The position numbers and the translations under genes were made by a program. DNA of 64,000 nucleotides from UBA7332 sp051657165 (lineage in GTDB: Bacteria; Bacteroidota; Bacteroidia; Bacteroidales; UBA7332): positions 51,007 to 115,006 of the forward strand of contig JBOFKD010000306.1 in the NCBI GenBank assembly GCA_051657165.1, written 5' to 3'. The notes below the pieces were generated by a model. It saw only the letters and a list, made by a program, of their open reading frames with translations. It was not told the DNA's origin and did no database searches. This document shows, piece by piece, positions 17,922 to 25,586 of the stretch; the stretch's first letter is position 1, and each line of letters starts with the position of its first letter.

Positions 17922-20111
17922 TTATCGAATAAATAATAATTCGCGGTATTTTGGAAGAGTCCACATTTCGTTATCGACAATCAATTCCAGTTTGTCGATA
18001 TGATAACGGATTTCTTCCAGTAACGGAGCAACTGTGTCGTGGTAAGCAACTGCTTTAGATCTTTCGTCTTCAATACGGTTCGCTACCTTACGTGCTTCGA
18101 TCATCACATGCACTTTGTGTGTGATTGTCGAAAGATGGTGAGATATCTTTTCGATAAGAACAAGATCCTGTTTAGCAATCTCTTTTGTTTTCTCCGCATC
18201 GAACAGTTGTTTTACCTTACATACGTTGTCAAGTAAAAGCCCCTGATAGCGTGAACCTACAGGGATAATGTGGTTCATAGCCAGATCACCAAGAACACGT
18301 GCTTCAATCTGGATTTTCTTCGTATAGATTTCCCAGTTTACTTCGTTACGTGCATGCAGTTCAACATGGCTTAATACGCCCATTGATTCAAACATTTCGA
18401 TGTTTTCTGGTTTCAGGAAGTTGTCGAAAATAACAGGAACGTTACGTTCGCAGTCCAGTCCGCGTTTAGCCGCTTCCTCACGCCATTCATCGCTGTATCC
18501 GTTACCATCGAAGCGAATTGCTTTACAGATGCGGATATAGTCGCGAAGAACATCAAAGATAGCTTTATCCAGTTTCACGCCTTGTGCAAGACGTGCGTCA
18601 ATTTCCTGTTTGAATTCGTTTAACTGATGAGCAACGGCCGTATTCAGAACGATCATTGCAGCAGCACAGTTATCAGACGAACCTACAGCCCGGAACTCAA
18701 AACGGTTTCCTGTAAAAGCAAACGGAGATGTACGGTTACGGTCCGTATTATCAAGTAGTAATTCCGGAATCTGAGTTACACTTAGTCTCATACCTACTTT
18801 ATCGTCCACCTGAATCGCTTCTTCCGATGTCGAATTCTCCAGTTTGTCCAGAACTTCAGTAAGCTGACGTCCCAGGAATACTGAGATAATTGCCGGAGGG
18901 GCTTCGTTTGCACCCAGACGGTGAGCGTTGGTTGCTGATGAAATAGCCGCTTTCAACAAACCGTTACGTTTGTATACAGCCATCATAATGTTTACAAGGA
19001 AAGTTACGAATTGCAGATTTTCGTGACTGGTTTTACCCGGAGAAAGCAGATTTACACCTGTGTTTGTTCCAAGTGACCAGTTATTATGCTTGCCTGATCC
19101 GTTAACACCCTTAAATGGTTTCTCGTGCAGAAGTACACGGAAGTTATGTTTTCTGGCAAGTTTCTTCATAACAGACATCAAAAGAAGGTTATGGTCATTA
19201 GCCAGATTTGTTTCCTCGAAAATAGGAGCAAGTTCAAACTGATTTGGTGCTACTTCATTGTGACGTGTTTTGCACGGAATACCCAACTTCAAACTTTCGA
19301 TTTCCAGTTCGCGCATAAATGCTTCGACGCGTGCCGGAATTGCTCCGAAATAGTGGTCTTCAAGCTGCTGGTTCTTTGCACTTTCATGCCCCATCAGTGT
19401 TCTGCCTGTCAGCATAAGGTCCGGACGAGCAGCCCAAAGAGACTCATCAACCAGGAAGTACTCTTGTTCCCAGCCCAGGAATGAAGTAACTTTTGAAACA
19501 TTCGGATCGAAGAAACGACAAACGCTTGTTGCAGCTTTGTCTACAGCATGGATTGCTTTAAGCAACGGCGTTTTAAAGTCTAATGCTTCTCCCGTATACG
19601 AGATAAAGATTGTAGGAATACATAGTGTGCTACCGACAATAAAAGCCGGAGATGTAGGATCCCACGCACTATAACCACGAGCCTCGAAAGTATTTCTGAT
19701 GCCACCGTTCGGGAAGCTGGATGCGTCCGGCTCCTGCTGGATAAGTAGCTTACCTGAGAATTCCTCCAATACTCCGCCTCTACCGTCATACTCGATAAAT
19801 GCGTCATGCTTCTCGGCTGTACCTCCTGTCAACGGTTGGAACCAGTGTGTGTAATGAGTCACGCCCATTTCCATAGCCCACTGTTTCATCCCGGAAGCGA
19901 TACTTTCAGCAATTTCGCGCTGGAGAGGAGTACCGTTTTCCATAGTGCTTACTAATGCCTCGTATGTCTGTTTCGAAAGATACTTACGCATCTTCTCCTT
20001 GTTGAAAACATACATTCCGAAATACTCGGACGGGCGCTCTTTTAGTAAAGGTACTTCTACAGCCTTACGCTTGAATGCTTCTTCTACTACCCTGAATCTT
20101 AAATGTGACAT
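17922..20111 (-). CDS. glnN: Glutamine synthetase type III
   Basis: Makes glutamine from glutamate, ammonia and ATP. The 729-residue length and the N-terminal GSIII extension identify the type III (GlnN) class typical of Bacteroides, a large double-ring dodecamer in the cytoplasm. Motifs include GWEQEYFLVDE (catalytic/metal Glu), TRHNEVAPNQFELAP, KGVNGSGKHNNWSLGTN and RNRTSPFAFTGNRFEFRAVGSS. Start ATG gives MSHLRFRVVEEAFKR. A long leader of over 400 bp with a strong hairpin lies upstream, suggesting regulated expression. It does not lie beside amt or glnK genes here. Confidence 0.97.
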   Translation of the reverse strand: MSHLRFRVVEEAFKRKAVEVPLLKERPSEYFGMYVFNKEKMRKYLSKQTYEALVSTMENGTPLQREIAESIASGMKQWAMEMGVTHYTHWFQPLTGGTAEKHDAFIEYDGRGGVLEEFSGKLLIQQEPDASSFPNGGIRNTFEARGYSAWDPTSPAFIVGSTLCIPTIFISYTGEALDFKTPLLKAIHAVDKAATSVCRFFDPNVSKVTSFLGWEQEYFLVDESLWAARPDLMLTGRTLMGHESAKNQQLEDHYFGAIPARVEAFMRELEIESLKLGIPCKTRHNEVAPNQFELAPIFEETNLANDHNLLLMSVMKKLARKHNFRVLLHEKPFKGVNGSGKHNNWSLGTNTGVNLLSPGKTSHENLQFVTFLVNIMMAVYKRNGLLKAAISSATNAHRLGANEAPPAIISVFLGRQLTEVLDKLENSTSEEAIQVDDKVGMRLSVTQIPELLLDNTDRNRTSPFAFTGNRFEFRAVGSSDNCAAAMIVLNTAVAHQLNEFKQEIDARLAQGVKLDKAIFDVLRDYIRICKAIRFDGNGYSDEWREEAAKRGLDCERNVPVIFDNFLKPENIEMFESMGVLSHVELHARNEVNWEIYTKKIQIEARVLGDLAMNHIIPVGSRYQGLLLDNVCKVKQLFDAEKTKEIAKQDLVLIEKISHHLSTITHKVHVMIEARKVANRIEDERSKAVAYHDTVAPLLEEIRYHIDKLELIVDNEMWTLPKYRELLFIR

Positions 20112-20124
20112 AGAATTTAAAATT

Positions 20125-20548
20125 TAAAAACTTGTTTTATAGTTACATTTTGGTTTAAATGTGCATCAACTGTGATGTATTCAATCTTTGTATAGCAGAC
20201 AAAAGAAGAGGAGTAATAAGAAAGTGTCTCGTTTTTAATATGAGATACTTTCTTATTACTCCTCGTTTTGTGTACTGCATAGCGGCGAAAAGCAAGCTCC
20301 GGGCTTATCCAGAACCATTTTCGTCTCGCAGATATAATCTTTGCGTTTAAATGTGTGTACGTTTTTAGTGTAAAGAGTCATAATCGGATTGAATATCTGA
20401 CTTATATGGATTGTGAAATCCATTTGTCATTTTACGATGCAAATATAACTCTTTTCTCTTTTATTGCAATACTTATTATATCAAATTGATAAATAAAATC
20501 GTGTTTGCTAATCAATATACTATCAATTGTTGCTCAATTAGTTCCGAA
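20125..20548. other. Gene-free stretch upstream of glnN with one long hairpin
   Basis: No coding region is supported. It holds a 23-bp inverted repeat (arms 20208-20230 and 20242-20264, one mismatch, core GAGGAGTAATAAGAAAGT) with an 11-nt loop. This lies about 270 bp after the DapF-like gene and about 100 bp before the glnN start on the minus strand, so it may be a leader element of glnN or a terminator. The 20460-20540 part is strongly A/T rich and probably contains promoter sequence. Confidence 0.55.
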
Positions 20549-21040
20549 TTAATTATTTATGTAGACATGATTATTCTCTTCACTCCATTCGGCTGATATT
20601 TTTTTGTCAGGCTGTATGAAGGTGACATTGCGGTTCAGACGGTGAGTGATTGCGCCCACAACAAGAGCAGCTCCATAAGCTTCTTTGTCCGGCTCAGTGC
20701 ATCCCTTACCGGCATCATAGAATCCGATAGTTGCATTTTTGCGGTTATATATTTGTACAAAGACAATATGAGGATGATGCAATAAAGCATGACCGGAGAG
20801 TTTTGCCCCGATCTTTTCACAGTCCATACGATTAAAGTCCGGCACAAATAATACGATCATTGGCTGACCGAATGAGATAGCCGAAACGATGAATCCTCTT
20901 TCTCCAACCTGTACAGGCTGATCAATCAGTACAGTGTCGTGGAAACGGATATGCATTTCCTGGCAGTTCAGAACAGGAGATCCAAGGTCAGTCATGTTGT
21001 TTAAGTAAGCCGGAAGAGTATTTGACGCAACTGAATTCAT
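20549..21040 (-). CDS. Half-length DapF-like protein without catalytic cysteine
   Basis: A 163-residue cytoplasmic protein. From about residue 58 it follows the second half of diaminopimelate epimerase: FGQPMIVLFVPDFNRMDCEKIG matches the GNPHxVxFV..D..D.EKIG region, followed by HIVFVQIYNRKNATIGFYDAG, KEAYGAALVVGAITHR and EWSEENNHVYI. In DapF the stretch ACGTGA carries a catalytic Cys; here it reads EAYGAA, with Tyr122 in its place. The N-terminal half with the other catalytic Cys is absent. It is therefore unlikely to be an epimerase and may be a binding protein or a decayed paralogue that remains an intact frame. It diverges from zupT. The relation is from pattern reading and needs a profile search. 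Confidence 0.6.
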   Translation of the reverse strand: MNSVASNTLPAYLNNMTDLGSPVLNCQEMHIRFHDTVLIDQPVQVGERGFIVSAISFGQPMIVLFVPDFNRMDCEKIGAKLSGHALLHHPHIVFVQIYNRKNATIGFYDAGKGCTEPDKEAYGAALVVGAITHRLNRNVTFIQPDKKISAEWSEENNHVYINN

Positions 21041-21142
21041 GGTTTGTCGTTTATTTCAAAATTTATAAATACATTTATCTCTGAATGTGCAACAAATAGA
21101 CAAGACAACTTGTTTAGTGTTAAAAACCAAAACTATATAAAA

Positions 21143-21937
21143 ATGACATACGAACAAATAGGCTTAGCCTTTCTTTTGACTATGATTGCCGGTCTCTCTA
21201 CCGGAATTGGTAGTGTGCTGGCTTTCTTTACCAAACATACGAACACAAAGTTTCTTTCCTCTGCTTTAGGTTTTTCGGCAGGAGTAATGCTATTTGTCTC
21301 TTTTATGGAGCTAATGCCTACGTCTCTGGCTGACTTCTCTAAGTTATACGGGGATAAGCTGGCATATCTGTATGTCCTTCTTTCTTTTTTCGGAGGAATA
21401 GCTCTGATTGCTGTAATCGATTTCCTGATTCCCGAAGATGAAAATCCGCATGAGACACATAAGGTCGAAGAGGTTCAGAAGAAATCCCGTCTTCACCGGA
21501 TGGGGATAATGATCGCATTGTCCATTGCGATACATAATTTCCCCGAGGGGCTGGCTACATTTATTGCAGCACTTGATAATATGGAGGTCGCTATTCCGAT
21601 CGTAATTGCCATAGCGATTCACAACATACCTGAAGGAATTGCCGTTTCCATACCAATATATCATGCTACCGGAAATAAACGGAAAGCTTTCTGGTATTCT
21701 TTCCTTTCAGGGATGGCTGAACCTTTGGGCGCTTTGGTGGGCATGTTATTCCTGCTTCCATTCTGGTCACCTCAGTTGAACAGTGTAATGCTTGCCGGGA
21801 TTTCGGGGATTATGGTCTATATCTCTCTGGATGAATTGTTGCCAAGTGCCGAGAAATACGGTGAACATCACTTATCCATATTAGGTCTTATTGCCGGAAT
21901 GGCATTAATGGGCGTAAGTCTTTATCTTTTAATGTAG
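21143..21937 (+). CDS. zupT: ZIP-family zinc/divalent metal transporter
   Basis: Inner-membrane importer of Zn2+ and other divalent metals. The 264-residue form starting MTYEQIGLAFLLTMIAG has eight predicted helices. The metal-binding motifs of helices IV and V are visible: AIHNFPEGLATF and AIHNIPEGIAVSIP. The open frame continues 33 codons upstream but that part is hydrophilic and not conserved in ZupT, so I prefer the internal ATG. It is followed 65 bp later by mscL and may be co-transcribed with it. Confidence 0.93.
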   Translation: MTYEQIGLAFLLTMIAGLSTGIGSVLAFFTKHTNTKFLSSALGFSAGVMLFVSFMELMPTSLADFSKLYGDKLAYLYVLLSFFGGIALIAVIDFLIPEDENPHETHKVEEVQKKSRLHRMGIMIALSIAIHNFPEGLATFIAALDNMEVAIPIVIAIAIHNIPEGIAVSIPIYHATGNKRKAFWYSFLSGMAEPLGALVGMLFLLPFWSPQLNSVMLAGISGIMVYISLDELLPSAEKYGEHHLSILGLIAGMALMGVSLYLLM

Positions 21938-22002
21938 TGCAACAAAACAAAGCAGGCTGAATAACTGTTATAAAATCAGTTATCTACTAATAAATTATGC
22001 AT

Positions 22003-22437
22003 ATGTCTAAATTTATATCTGATTTTAAAGCATTTGTAATGCGCGGCAATGTAGTTGACATGGCTGTAGGTATTATCATAGGAGGTGCTTTCGGTAAGAT
22101 TGTATCAGCTCTTGTAAATGATATTATCATGCCTGTTGTAGGTCTGTTTATGGGCGGAATTGATTTTACGAGTCTTAAGTATGTGATCAGACCGGCAGAG
22201 CTGGGTCCTAAAGGAGAAGTGATAAAGCCTGAATCGGTACTCGCTTACGGAGACTTCATTCAGACTACGGTTGACTTTCTGATTATTGCTTTTGCTATAT
22301 TCCTTATGATTAAGGCTATTGCTAAAATGCAAAAACCAAAAGTAGAAGCTCCGGCTGCACCACCTGCTCCGAGTAATGAGGAAGTCCTGCTTACTCAAAT
22401 TCGCGATTTGCTGAAAGATCAGCAAGACAAGAAATAA
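22003..22437 (+). CDS. mscL: Large-conductance mechanosensitive channel MscL
   Basis: Homopentameric inner-membrane channel that opens on hypo-osmotic shock. The 144-residue protein has the amphipathic N-terminal helix (SKFISDFKAFVMRGNVVDMA), TM1 (VGIIIGGAFGKIVSALVNDIIMPVVG), a periplasmic loop, TM2 (TVDFLIIAFAIFLMIKAI) and a C-terminal bundle helix. An ATG two codons upstream is an alternative start. A bidirectional terminator follows at once. Confidence 0.96.
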   Translation: MSKFISDFKAFVMRGNVVDMAVGIIIGGAFGKIVSALVNDIIMPVVGLFMGGIDFTSLKYVIRPAELGPKGEVIKPESVLAYGDFIQTTVDFLIIAFAIFLMIKAIAKMQKPKVEAPAAPPAPSNEEVLLTQIRDLLKDQQDKK

Positions 22438-22440
22438 AAA

Positions 22441-22470
22441 AAAGAGCATCACTCGATGCTCTTTTTTTTA
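22441..22470. terminator. Bidirectional terminator between mscL and the hcpR-like gene
   Basis: Stem AGAGCATC / GATGCTCT with an ACTC loop, flanked by A- and T-runs, three bases after the mscL stop codon. It also overlaps the 3' end of the convergent regulator gene. Confidence 0.9.
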
Positions 22471-23139
22471 TCCTGCATTATAATTGCGTAATTTATCTGC
22501 ATGAATAATATGTATCGTCTTATTACGTGATTCGATAATCCCCTCTTCAGCCAGTTCAGCCAATCCTCTTGCCAGAGCCGGACGACTAACTCCGAAGAAG
22601 TCGGCCAGTTCCTGTTGCGTTTCCTTGAGAGTAATCTCTTTCCGGCTTCCGTTTTCAGAGTGTTCCAGAATAAAAGCAGCCAGTTTGCTTTTGATGGTTC
22701 TGAACATATGAAACATCAGTTTCTGTGATAAAAACTGACTGCGGTTGGAGATGATACGGAGGAAGTTTGTAAGAACAATGGCGTTTAACTGTAAGATCCG
22801 TACAAATGAATCCTTACCGATAGCCATAATCTCAGTCTGCTCTGTAGCTGTGACATCTACCGGAAACCGATTCCGTTCGGCAAACAAAAAAGCAGGTGCT
22901 AAATAATCACCTGTATTGATTGTATCTATTTTTATAACCTTGCCTGAGTCGTCTACAATATCAGCCCGGACAGATCCGGATATGACAATGTAGAAGTGGT
23001 TGCATAATGTTCCTCTGCTAACAACCAGCTCATTCCTTTCATACGTTTGTATCTTATAGTTGCTTGTTTGCAATAGTTCGCGGATTGATTCCTGATCAAT
23101 ACCTTTGAATATGGGTGATTTTAACAATATATCAATCAT
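22468..23139 (-). CDS. Crp/Fnr-family regulator, HcpR-like
   Basis: A 223-residue transcription factor with N-terminal cyclic-nucleotide-binding fold (about 15-125, VVSRGTLCNHFYIVISGSVRADIVD) and a C-terminal winged helix (about 150-215, QELADFFGVSRPALARGLAELAEEGIIE). No Cys cluster for an FNR iron-sulfur centre is visible. It is divergent from hcp, with a single palindrome of Fnr/HcpR type between them, so it is probably the nitrosative-stress regulator HcpR of Bacteroidetes, activating hcp and controlling itself. The name is inferred from context, not from residues specific to HcpR. Confidence 0.85.
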   Translation of the reverse strand: MIDILLKSPIFKGIDQESIRELLQTSNYKIQTYERNELVVSRGTLCNHFYIVISGSVRADIVDDSGKVIKIDTINTGDYLAPAFLFAERNRFPVDVTATEQTEIMAIGKDSFVRILQLNAIVLTNFLRIISNRSQFLSQKLMFHMFRTIKSKLAAFILEHSENGSRKEITLKETQQELADFFGVSRPALARGLAELAEEGIIESRNKTIHIIHADKLRNYNAG

Positions 23140-23152
23140 AATTTTTTTGTAA

Positions 23153-23168
23153 TGTAATCTAGGTTACA
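23153..23168. promoter_or_regulatory. Crp/Fnr-type operator between hcpR-like gene and hcp
   Basis: TGTAATCTAGGTTACA is a 16-bp palindrome with one mismatched pair. It is centred 14-29 bp upstream of the regulator ATG and about 43 bp before a likely hcp transcription start, deduced from the -7-like TTCCTTTG at 23190-23197. This is the usual place for class II activation by Crp/Fnr proteins. A TTTG (23170-23173) sits next to it as a possible -33 element. Confidence 0.75.
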
Positions 23169-23238
23169 ATTTGACTCATTCAATAGCTGTTCCTTTGCGT
23201 CGTAAATATAGAATAATAAACCTCTAAATAATAGATAT

Positions 23239-24891
23239 ATGGAAAATATGTTTTGTTTTCAATGTCAGGAAGCCGCTAAAGGTACAGGCTGTACGATTAA
23301 AGGTGTATGCGGCAAAGATGATGAACTGGCTAATCGCATGGATTTGCTCATGTTTGTTGTGAAAGGGATTTCTGTAATAGCGACAGAATTGGGTAAAAAA
23401 GGATTGAATAACTGCGAAGCTGATATGTTCGTGACTGATGCGTTGTTCTCTACGATCACGAATGCTAATTTTGATTTGAATGCTATTAATATCAGAATCC
23501 TCAGAGGGCTGGATTTAAAAGCGAAGTTACTGAAGATTGCGAAAGATAATCATATTGCTTTGCCCGAACTGGATGCTATAACCTGGTCGGCAGGAGAAGA
23601 TAAATTCGAAACTGTAAGTAAACTGGTAGGCGTGCTTTCTGAAAAGAATGAAGATATTCGTTCATTGAAGGAGCTTGTGGTTTACGGTGTGAAAGGTTTT
23701 GCTGCTTACGTAGATCATGCGGCTAATCTTGGATATAAAGAGACAGAGTTGTTCCGCTTTATGCAATATGCATTGAGTGAAGTAGCACGCAAAGATATTA
23801 CAGCGGATGAGCTGATTGCCTTAGTGATGAAGACCGGTGAATACGGAGTGAAGGGGATGGCTTTGCTGGATAAAGCGAATACATCTGCTTACGGACATCC
23901 CGAAATGACTCGTGTTAATATCGGGGTAAGAAATAATCCGGGTATTCTGATCAGTGGTCATGACCTGAAAGATATTGAAGAATTATTGATTCAGACAGAA
24001 GGGACAGGAGTGGATGTGTATACTCACAGCGAAATGTTGCCGGCTCACTATTATCCTGCATTTAAGAAATACGATCATTTTGTGGGTAACTACGGAAATG
24101 CGTGGTGGAAACAACGCGAGGAGTTTACTTCGTTTAATGGTCCGATCCTCTTTACAACGAATTGTATTGTGCCGCCGCTGGATGGAGCCTCATATCTGGA
24201 TCGTATGTACACAACTGGTTCTTCCGGATTCAAAGGGTGTAAACACATTGCCGACAGAAAAGAGGGTAAGATGAAAGACTTCAGTGAAATTATTGCACAG
24301 GCCAGACAGTGTGAAGCTCCGGTTCAGATTGAATCCGGTGAGATCATTGGCGGTTTTGCACACAATCAGGTGTTGGCGCTTGCCGATAAAGTAGTGGAAG
24401 CGGTGAAAAGCGGAGCCATTAAAAACTTTGTGGTAATGGCCGGATGCGACGGACGTATGAAAGATCGTGAATACTATACTGAGTTTGCGGATACGTTACC
24501 AAAAGATCAGGTGATTCTTACAGCCGGTTGTGCGAAGTACCGTTACAACAAACTTCCTCTGGGAGATATTAACGGTATTCCACGTATGCTGGATGCCGGA
24601 CAATGTAATGACAGTTATTCGCTGGCATTGATTGCACTTAAACTGAAAGAGGTATTTGAGCTGGAAGATATTAATGAGCTTCCGATAACATACAACATTG
24701 CATGGTATGAGCAAAAGGCAGTAATCGTATTATTGGCTCTACTTCATCTGGGTGTGAAAAACATTCATCTTGGTCCGACTTTACCGGCTTTCTTATCGCC
24801 AAATGTAGCAAAAGTTCTGATTGAGAATTTTGGTATCGGTGGTATTACTACTCCGGCAGAAGACATGAAAAGTTGGGGCATCACTGCCTGA
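23239..24891 (+). CDS. hcp: Hybrid cluster protein (hydroxylamine/NO reductase)
   Basis: Cytoplasmic Fe-S enzyme that detoxifies NO (to N2O) and hydroxylamine. The 550-residue protein carries the N-terminal cluster motif CFQC...GCTIKGVCG (Cys6, 9, 18, 24) and hybrid-cluster ligands in FTTNCIVPP, GSSGFKGCKHI, VMAGCDGRMKDREYY, LTAGCAKYRYNKL and LDAGQCNDSYS, which give the Cys, Glu and His ligands of the 4Fe-2S-2O cluster. Length matches the standard class. It is controlled by the adjacent palindrome and the divergent Crp/Fnr regulator. No hcr reductase follows. Confidence 0.97.
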   Translation: MENMFCFQCQEAAKGTGCTIKGVCGKDDELANRMDLLMFVVKGISVIATELGKKGLNNCEADMFVTDALFSTITNANFDLNAINIRILRGLDLKAKLLKIAKDNHIALPELDAITWSAGEDKFETVSKLVGVLSEKNEDIRSLKELVVYGVKGFAAYVDHAANLGYKETELFRFMQYALSEVARKDITADELIALVMKTGEYGVKGMALLDKANTSAYGHPEMTRVNIGVRNNPGILISGHDLKDIEELLIQTEGTGVDVYTHSEMLPAHYYPAFKKYDHFVGNYGNAWWKQREEFTSFNGPILFTTNCIVPPLDGASYLDRMYTTGSSGFKGCKHIADRKEGKMKDFSEIIAQARQCEAPVQIESGEIIGGFAHNQVLALADKVVEAVKSGAIKNFVVMAGCDGRMKDREYYTEFADTLPKDQVILTAGCAKYRYNKLPLGDINGIPRMLDAGQCNDSYSLALIALKLKEVFELEDINELPITYNIAWYEQKAVIVLLALLHLGVKNIHLGPTLPAFLSPNVAKVLIENFGIGGITTPAEDMKSWGITA

Positions 24892-25080
24892 TGAGGTGAA
24901 GTTATTAACCAATTGTTAATTGTGTAATAGATTGTTTTATTGTATTTTATATGAATGCTATCCGGAGTTATTAACCAATTGTTGATAACTCCGGATTTTG
25001 TATTTTGTATAGAATATTCGCTATCGGCACGGTTTTTACACATCCTGTATTGGCCTTTGTACGCAGGAATGCAATCGAAT
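24892..25080 (+). other. hcp 3' region with terminator hairpin and duplicated 20-mer
   Basis: An 11-bp perfect stem (24961-24971 / 24985-24995, TCCGGAGTTAT and complement) followed by TTTTG probably ends hcp transcription. A 20-bp direct repeat (24901-24920 and 24967-24986, GTTATTAACCAATTGTT plus AAT or GAT) starts just after the stop codon, and its second copy forms the hairpin loop. Confidence 0.6.
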
Positions 25081-25335
25081 ATACGTATATATTAGCCGGA
25101 ATAAAGGAGGAATTATTTTTTATATACGGATGATTTAGTTACGAAATACGGTTGATTTACTTTTCCGATGCGCATCGGAAATACAGCCGGTGCGCATCGG
25201 ATTATATTCCCATGCGCATCGGAATTGCAACGCATGCGCATGCGAATTCTAAAGGATACGGTTGAATGAACTAAACCTCTTATATACAGCAATTAATAGC
25301 CGGTTTATTCTTACGAAAATATACGCATGAATCAA
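25081..25335 (+). repeat. Copy 1 of a ~250-bp intergenic element
   Basis: Begins ATACGTATATATTAGC and continues with ATATACGG(A/T)TGATTTAG and AAATACGGTTGATTTA, a four-dyad array and a tail with CTTACGA...ATATACG. The same order and spacing (82 versus 81 bp from start to array) occurs in inverted orientation at 48826-49074. No open reading frame of credible length is present. Only single substitutions separate the copies over the first 80 bp. Confidence 0.8.
25163..25250. repeat. Array of four 22-bp dyads (GATGCGCATC type)
   Basis: Four units with an exact 22-bp period begin at 25163, 25185, 25207 and 25229. Unit cores are TCCGATGCGCATCGGA, CCGGTGCGCATCGGAT, TCCCATGCGCATCGGA and CGCATGCGCATGCG. 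Each unit is a loop-free palindrome, more like a protein-binding dyad than an RNA hairpin. Confidence 0.85.
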
Positions 25336-25391
25336 TAGTGATATACGGTTATTATTTTGAATCAAAACGAACGCTTATCAGAGTGTATATA

Positions 25392-25475
25392 TTTGCAGGT
25401 AGCAAACTCAACTTTGCTACCTGCAAAACTTATTTTGCTACTTGCTAATTTCAGTTTGCTACTTGCAAACGGGCA
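25392..25475. repeat. Array of four 21-bp units (TTTGCTAC/CTGCAAA type)
   Basis: Units start at 25392, 25413, 25434 and 25455, an exact 21-bp period: TTTGCAGGTAGCAAA, TTTGCTACCTGCAAA, TTTGCTACTTGCTAA and TTTGCTACTTGCAAA. The first unit is the reverse complement of the second. Confidence 0.85.
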
Positions 25476-25550
25476 TGATCATGTAATCCCAAAATCACTT
25501 AAGAGAAATTCGAAATTCTCTTAAGAGAAAATGGAAAATCTCTTAAGAGA
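25474..25550. repeat. Array of 22-bp dyads (CTCTTAAGAG type)
   Basis: Dyads CACTTAAGAG, CTCTTAAGAG and CTCTTAAGAG are centred at 25500.5, 25522.5 and 25544.5. A fourth palindrome CATGATCATG is centred one period earlier at 25478.5. The period is 22 bp throughout. Confidence 0.75.
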
Positions 25551-25586
25551 ATCAGCGGAAGCTCTAAACTGTCTTCAAAAAAACTA

